This document shows positions 7,351 through 9,932 of a stretch of DNA of 9,932 bases, one piece after another. The stretch comes from Candidatus Aminicenantota bacterium. GTDB lineage: Bacteria; Acidobacteriota; Aminicenantia; UBA2199. Position 1 is the first letter of the stretch. Every line of letters starts with the position of its first letter. The stretch is taken from NCBI GenBank assembly GCA_023137075.1, contig JAGLQA010000484.1, positions 1-9,932 of the forward strand, given 5' to 3'. The notes below the pieces were generated by a model. That model saw only the letters and a list, made by a program, of their open reading frames with translations, searched no databases and was not told the DNA's origin. Position numbers and translations under genes: made by a program.

Positions 7351-7599
7351 AAACGGGGTCGCGTCTCAACATTTGACATTACGCATTTCCATCCCCAAAG
7401 ACAAACAAATGTCAAATGTTGACAGGTTGTCCGAGAACTATTTCCCGATTTCCGAAATGGGAAATTTCGCTCTATATGGGCCGCAAATGGGACAAACTTA
7501 TCACTTTTTGCTCTATTTTCGGCATCAAATGGGAAATTTTCAACATTTTTTATGATTGGTTTGAATTCTCGGACAGCCTGTTGAGACGCGACCCCGTTT
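7351..7599. mobile_element. 249-bp structured element with perfect 21-bp terminal inverted repeats (MITE-like)
   Basis: Positions 7351-7371 and 7579-7599 are perfect inverted repeats of 21 bases (outer end AAACGGGGTCGCG). Inside, 7366-7380 pairs perfectly with 7408-7422 (15 bp, core AACATTTGACAT), and 7424-7437 pairs with 7566-7579 (13 of 14). The outer 21-bp stem can thus continue into a 14-bp stem with one hairpin bulging out. The centre contains a bulged hairpin at 7441-7464 (TTTCCC...GGGAAA) and three copies of AAATGGGA (7455, 7485, 7527). No transposase is encoded; short open frames across it look incidental. GGGGTC...GTCTCAACATTTGACA resembles ends I associate with REP-like elements moved by REP-associated tyrosine transposases, but that is recollection. 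It ends six bases before the radical SAM stop codon and could act as that gene's 3' hairpin. No target-site duplication is evident. Confidence 0.7.
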
Positions 7600-7605
7600 C
7601 GTTCC

Positions 7606-8652
7606 TTAGTCCCACGCTTTACCTCCCATCAAAGTGTGATCCCTTACCCTGCATCCGTCAGCGCACAAAGGTGGAGTTCCATTTGTGTAAAATTGATATC
7701 TTTTTTCGGCAAGCGTATGTGGATCCAAGTCTGCTATATTCCCAAGACTACAGCTCCGTCTTGCCGCCATAACGCAACAAGGATAATAGTGTCCGTCCGC
7801 AGCAGCAAGGACATAATTTTCTACCATGCCACAATGTGTAATACCATAAGCAGTTGTCTTGTCCTTTGTTGGTTTGTAAAGGTTAGTCTTTTTGCCAATA
7901 AATTTAGAGAAATCTAGATTTAAATTTCTTATAAGCCGTCTTAACAAGCCCCAATTGTTCTTTTCTGAGTCACCAAGCCTCGAAGGATAGTATGGATCAT
8001 AAGATCGGGAATCATCAGCGACAGAAGTACAGCCAAATTTTACTTTGAGGTTGCTTGGGTCCTCTGTCTCAGATTTTAATTTTTCAAATAAAGCCTGCGC
8101 AATTCTAAAAAGATTTACCCAATTCTCTTTAGTGAATGTTGAACATATGTATGTACTCGTTTTTTTCTCAGTGCGCGCTACAACAATTTGAGAAATATTT
8201 TGAAGAGTTCTCTTAAATGCTTCAGTATCCCAATTATTGTGCCCTGGGGATGGTCCACGGGATGCCTCGTAGGCTGCATCAAGTGAAATACCTACATGGT
8301 CCGCATTAACAAGGCAATTTAAAAGATTGGCATCTCGTTTTGGGAAACCGGCATGCGTTCCGATTTGAATTTTTACCTCAGGTAAAATTGAAATAATATG
8401 GCTAATTAGTTCCGCTAGACCAAATCGCTTGCCATTCAAATGTGTTGAATAACTTGAAGGATCTCCACCACCGCAAAACAAGAGGAACTTGGGTTCCAAA
8501 TCTATTACTTTATTGATAATATTAATATCAAGCGTCTCTCTCTCGCGTTCTCGAAACTGTAAGTATGTACACCATGGACATTTAAAGATGCAATTGTTTG
8601 TCGGATGCAACTCAATATATTTTACTTTTTCATCAAATTTGTTTTCTGGCAT
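7606..8652 (-). CDS. Radical SAM protein with SPASM/twitch-like C-terminus
   Basis: From ATG at 8650-8652 this encodes 348 residues. The radical SAM cluster motif CIFKCPWC (C21, C25, C28; CX3CX2C) binds the 4Fe-4S cluster that cleaves S-adenosylmethionine, and CGGGDP (about 60-65) is the glycine-rich SAM-binding motif. The C-terminal part has C274-X12-G-X4-C292, then C293, C301 and C330-X3-C334. This matches the first half of the SPASM pattern and a reduced second half, so at least one auxiliary Fe-S cluster is likely. Such enzymes often modify peptides or act as oxidoreductases; no precursor peptide or partner gene is recognisable nearby. A TTG at 8674-8676 would add eight residues; neither start has a strong ribosome binding site (GAGAG lies four bases before the ATG). 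The gene is visibly more AT-rich than genes to the left and sits between a mobile-like element and decayed DNA, suggesting horizontal acquisition (inference). Confidence 0.88.
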   Translation of the reverse strand: MPENKFDEKVKYIELHPTNNCIFKCPWCTYLQFRERERETLDINIINKVIDLEPKFLLFCGGGDPSSYSTHLNGKRFGLAELISHIISILPEVKIQIGTHAGFPKRDANLLNCLVNADHVGISLDAAYEASRGPSPGHNNWDTEAFKRTLQNISQIVVARTEKKTSTYICSTFTKENWVNLFRIAQALFEKLKSETEDPSNLKVKFGCTSVADDSRSYDPYYPSRLGDSEKNNWGLLRRLIRNLNLDFSKFIGKKTNLYKPTKDKTTAYGITHCGMVENYVLAAADGHYYPCCVMAARRSCSLGNIADLDPHTLAEKRYQFYTNGTPPLCADGCRVRDHTLMGGKAWD

Positions 8653-8676
8653 ATCACTCTCATTTACATAATGCAA

Positions 8677-8918
8677 GCATTAAAAGGATTTTTCTTTTTT
8701 ATTTATTTTAGGTATAACTTCTTTTTATATTGTTATGTATCATACCGTATTTGAACATAAAAAAAATAAAATATCAAGGAAAAATTCGCTGATATGTTAA
8801 CAAGTTATTATTTTTTTACTATATATGATGACCCCGTAAAAAGTCTTTTTTGAGCAAAACTCGATTTCGAAGACCCTTTGTTATCAGCAGTCTTCATTTT
8901 CAGTATTCTCCATTTTTA
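8677..8918. other. AT-rich intergenic stretch without a supported gene
   Basis: This region upstream of the radical SAM gene is strongly AT-rich with long A and T runs. It must hold that gene's promoter; TATGAT on the minus strand near 8739-8744 is a possible -10 box, but no matching -35 box is seen. A 29-codon minus-strand frame (8808-8897) is the only open frame of note and is not convincing. GACCCCGT followed by AAAAAGTCTTTTT (about 8828-8848) is a small palindromic tract of unknown meaning. Confidence 0.4.
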
Positions 8919-8930
8919 GGAAATGTGCCG

Positions 8931-8966
8931 GAAATGTGCCCGGTGCATGAGTTTATGACTTTATTG
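8931..8966. repeat. 36-bp direct repeat, copy 1
   Basis: The segment starting GAAATGTGCCCGGTGCATGA matches 9294-9329 at 33 of 36 positions in the same orientation, 363 bases apart. Its first 11 bases are also part of a local tandem duplication, GGAAATGTGCC at 8919-8929 and again at 8930-8940. The pair brackets the decayed ORF at 9043-9204. Confidence 0.75.
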
Positions 8967-9042
8967 TAAATGCTTTGTTAATTATTTATTTTCCCGGTAT
9001 GAACCCTATAAATATATGTCACTCAGGAGGCATTGATAATTC

Positions 9043-9204
9043 ATGGCTAAGGATTTAATGGAGAAATGTAAATAATTAATTTTATTATTTTTAGAGCCCA
9101 GGCAGGTTAAGCGTATTATCATTGAAACGGCGGTTAAAAAAAATGGTTTCCCGGTATGAGATGCTTATGCGGCGGTCAAGACCGCAAAAGACATGCTGCA
9201 ATAG
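9043..9204 (+). pseudogene. Decayed small ORF with two in-frame stops
   Basis: ATG 9043 is preceded by AGGAGG (9025-9030, 12 bases upstream) and begins MAKDLMEKCK. It then meets TAA at codon 11 (9073-9075) and TGA at codon 39 (9157-9159) before the final TAG at 9202-9204. Between the stops the same frame reads like real protein: EPRQVKRIIIETAVKKNG, then DAYAAVKTAKDMLQ. Unbroken coding-like composition on both sides of each stop, without a frameshift, suggests a 53-codon gene inactivated by point mutations. I do not recognise the family. The alternatives are a chance frame, or a genuine 10-residue peptide MAKDLMEKCK. It lies between the two 36-bp direct repeats. Confidence 0.4.
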
Positions 9205-9293
9205 TCAAGCATCTCGGTTGTAAAGCGAATCGGATCCTGGTTCTATTAAAAAGATAAAAGAGATCTCCAGCCGTTGGCCAGGTTCTTGGCTAT

Positions 9294-9329
9294 GAAATGT
9301 GCACGGTGCATGACTTTATGACTTTGTTG
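9294..9329. repeat. 36-bp direct repeat, copy 2
   Basis: This partner of 8931-8966 (33 of 36 identical) starts GAAATGTGCACGGTGCATGA. In this copy TGCAC-G-GTGCA (9299-9309) is a perfect palindrome around one base; copy 1 differs there by a single base (TGCCC), which breaks the symmetry. The 139 bases between this copy and the next gene show no ORF, only a weak hairpin with TCTGTT/AACAGA arms (9390-9410). Confidence 0.75.
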
Positions 9330-9442
9330 CGGAAGTTCCGTATATGTTTTAATATCTAACAAGGGATTTGCCATAGCCCCTTTCTGCCCTCTGTTATATA
9401 TCAGAACAGAAGGAAGAAGAGTTATATTCAAAGGTGGGATTC

Positions 9443-9451
9443 TGGTATAAT
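9443..9451 (+). promoter_or_regulatory. Extended -10 promoter of the GalM-like gene
   Basis: TGGTATAAT provides a perfect -10 hexamer (9446-9451) with the TGn extension; the -35 region is poor. It is the same nine-base sequence as the ABC exporter promoter. The predicted start near 9458 leaves about 11 bases before the ATG, with the Shine-Dalgarno sequence GGAGG (9460-9464) at the very start of the transcript. Confidence 0.6.
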
Positions 9452-9468
9452 AAGGGCCTGGAGGTAAT

Positions 9469-9932
9469 ATGATTCGTAAAAGCAGGGAATACAAATTAAA
9501 ACCGATCCTGGTTATTGTTCCACTGTGCATCTTTCTGTGCATGTGCGGCAATGATAAAAAACCGGGTGTGGTGGAGAAAAAAACTATGAGCATAAAAAAA
9601 GAATTTTTTGGCGAAACAACAGATGGCGAAAAAGTCGATCTTTACACCCTGACCAACCGCAATAATATGGTGGTTAAAATAACAAACTACGGCGCTGTTG
9701 TCACGTCCATTCTTGTGACTGATAAAAAGGGCGAAATCGCGGATGTGGTATTGGGCTTCGATACCCTGGAGAGCTACACGGCAGAACACCCGTACTTCGG
9801 CGCTGTCGTGGGCCGTTACGGCAACCGTATTGCAAAGGGCACATTCACCTTAGATGGCAGGAAATACACCCTGGCCACCAACAATGGCAGCCACCACCTC
9901 CACGGGGGAATCAAAGGTTTCGATAAAGTGGT
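9469..9932 (+). CDS. galM: Aldose 1-epimerase (mutarotase) with N-terminal signal, 5' part
   Basis: The frame opens at ATG 9469 and runs off the window end after 154 codons, so about the first 40% of the protein is present. GalM interconverts alpha and beta anomers of aldoses such as galactose and glucose. The catalytic domain begins near residue 40 (MSIKKEFFG) and shows ITNYGAVVTSI, VVLGFDTLESY, PYFGAVVGRYGNRIAKG (R116, R120 in the sugar-binding region) and HHLHGGIKGFDKV, with H145 of LHGG in the position of a family active-site histidine. Residues 1-26 form a basic stretch plus hydrophobic segment ending CIFLCMCG, a signal peptide or atypical lipobox (Met rather than a small residue before C26), implying export. 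GGAGG at 9460-9464 supports the start. ATG at codon 40 (9586) has its own GGAG-like sequence upstream and would give a cytoplasmic form. The final catalytic Glu is outside the window. Confidence 0.93.
   Translation, partial: MIRKSREYKLKPILVIVPLCIFLCMCGNDKKPGVVEKKTMSIKKEFFGETTDGEKVDLYTLTNRNNMVVKITNYGAVVTSILVTDKKGEIADVVLGFDTLESYTAEHPYFGAVVGRYGNRIAKGTFTLDGRKYTLATNNGSHHLHGGIKGFDKV

Noticed and set aside
7373..7555. 60-codon frame inside the element with repeated MGN/MGQ motifs
   Set aside because: The repetition follows from the AAATGGGA DNA repeats. The frame starts inside a stem arm and has no ribosome binding site.
7416..7772. 118-codon plus-strand frame across the inverted-repeat element and the 3' end of the radical SAM gene
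   Set aside because: It runs through the terminal repeat and then antisense to a well-supported gene. There is no domain-like composition and no convincing ribosome binding site.
8677..9468. CRISPR array or tRNA in the long gap
   Set aside because: There are only two direct-repeat copies, 363 bases apart, with no regular spacers. No cloverleaf or conserved tRNA TTC/GGTTCRA box in the proper arrangement was found.
9246..9789. Minus-strand frames of 115 and 97 codons over 9246-9789
   Set aside because: They are antisense to the clear GalM-like gene, and their composition is that of a shadow frame.

Overview
This is a bacterial chromosomal segment of moderate GC content. It is gene-dense on the left (positions 1-7250) and sparse, AT-rich and repeat-laden on the right (7250-9470). 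The sequence alone does not fix the phylum. Good AGGAGG-type ribosome binding sites before two genes, TTGACA/TATAAT-like promoters, a DUF6485-type cysteine-rich mini-protein and a radical SAM/SPASM-like protein fit an anaerobic bacterium such as a clostridial, deltaproteobacterial or candidate-phylum lineage. That placement is an inference.

Layout. Positions 1-204 hold the last 67 codons of the replicative helicase DnaB. Convergent to it, on the minus strand, is a pair that probably acts on surface glycans or lipids: a PAPS-dependent sulfotransferase (1906-2694), then a polytopic GT-C/GT39-like glycosyltransferase (229-1800). Upstream on the same strand, behind its own hairpin terminator, is a 63-residue eight-cysteine DUF6485-like protein (2826-3017). 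Its promoter lies back-to-back with that of a membrane-anchored penicillin-acylase-family (S45) hydrolase (3142-5556, plus strand). The hydrolase start codon falls almost at the predicted transcription start, so its mRNA may be leaderless. Convergent to it, with a 7-bp gap, is an ABC exporter half-transporter (5564-7249, minus) whose nucleotide-binding domain stops unusually soon after the H-loop.

The right part looks like accessory DNA. A 249-bp non-coding element (7351-7599) has perfect 21-bp terminal inverted repeats and nested internal inverted repeats; it abuts the 3' end of an AT-rich radical SAM/SPASM-like gene (7606-8652, minus). Behind that gene lie about 800 bp holding a near-identical pair of 36-bp direct repeats and a decayed small ORF with in-frame stops. 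The window ends inside an exported aldose 1-epimerase (GalM-like) gene (9469 onward, plus).

How the genes fit together. The sulfotransferase and glycosyltransferase plausibly co-operate in making a sulfated envelope glycan or lipid. The acylase, ABC exporter and exported mutarotase are envelope or extracytoplasmic functions without an obvious common pathway. No CRISPR array, rRNA, tRNA or clear defence system was found. The least explained parts are the structured element at 7351-7599, the lone radical SAM gene beside it, and the divergent promoter region at 3046-3141.
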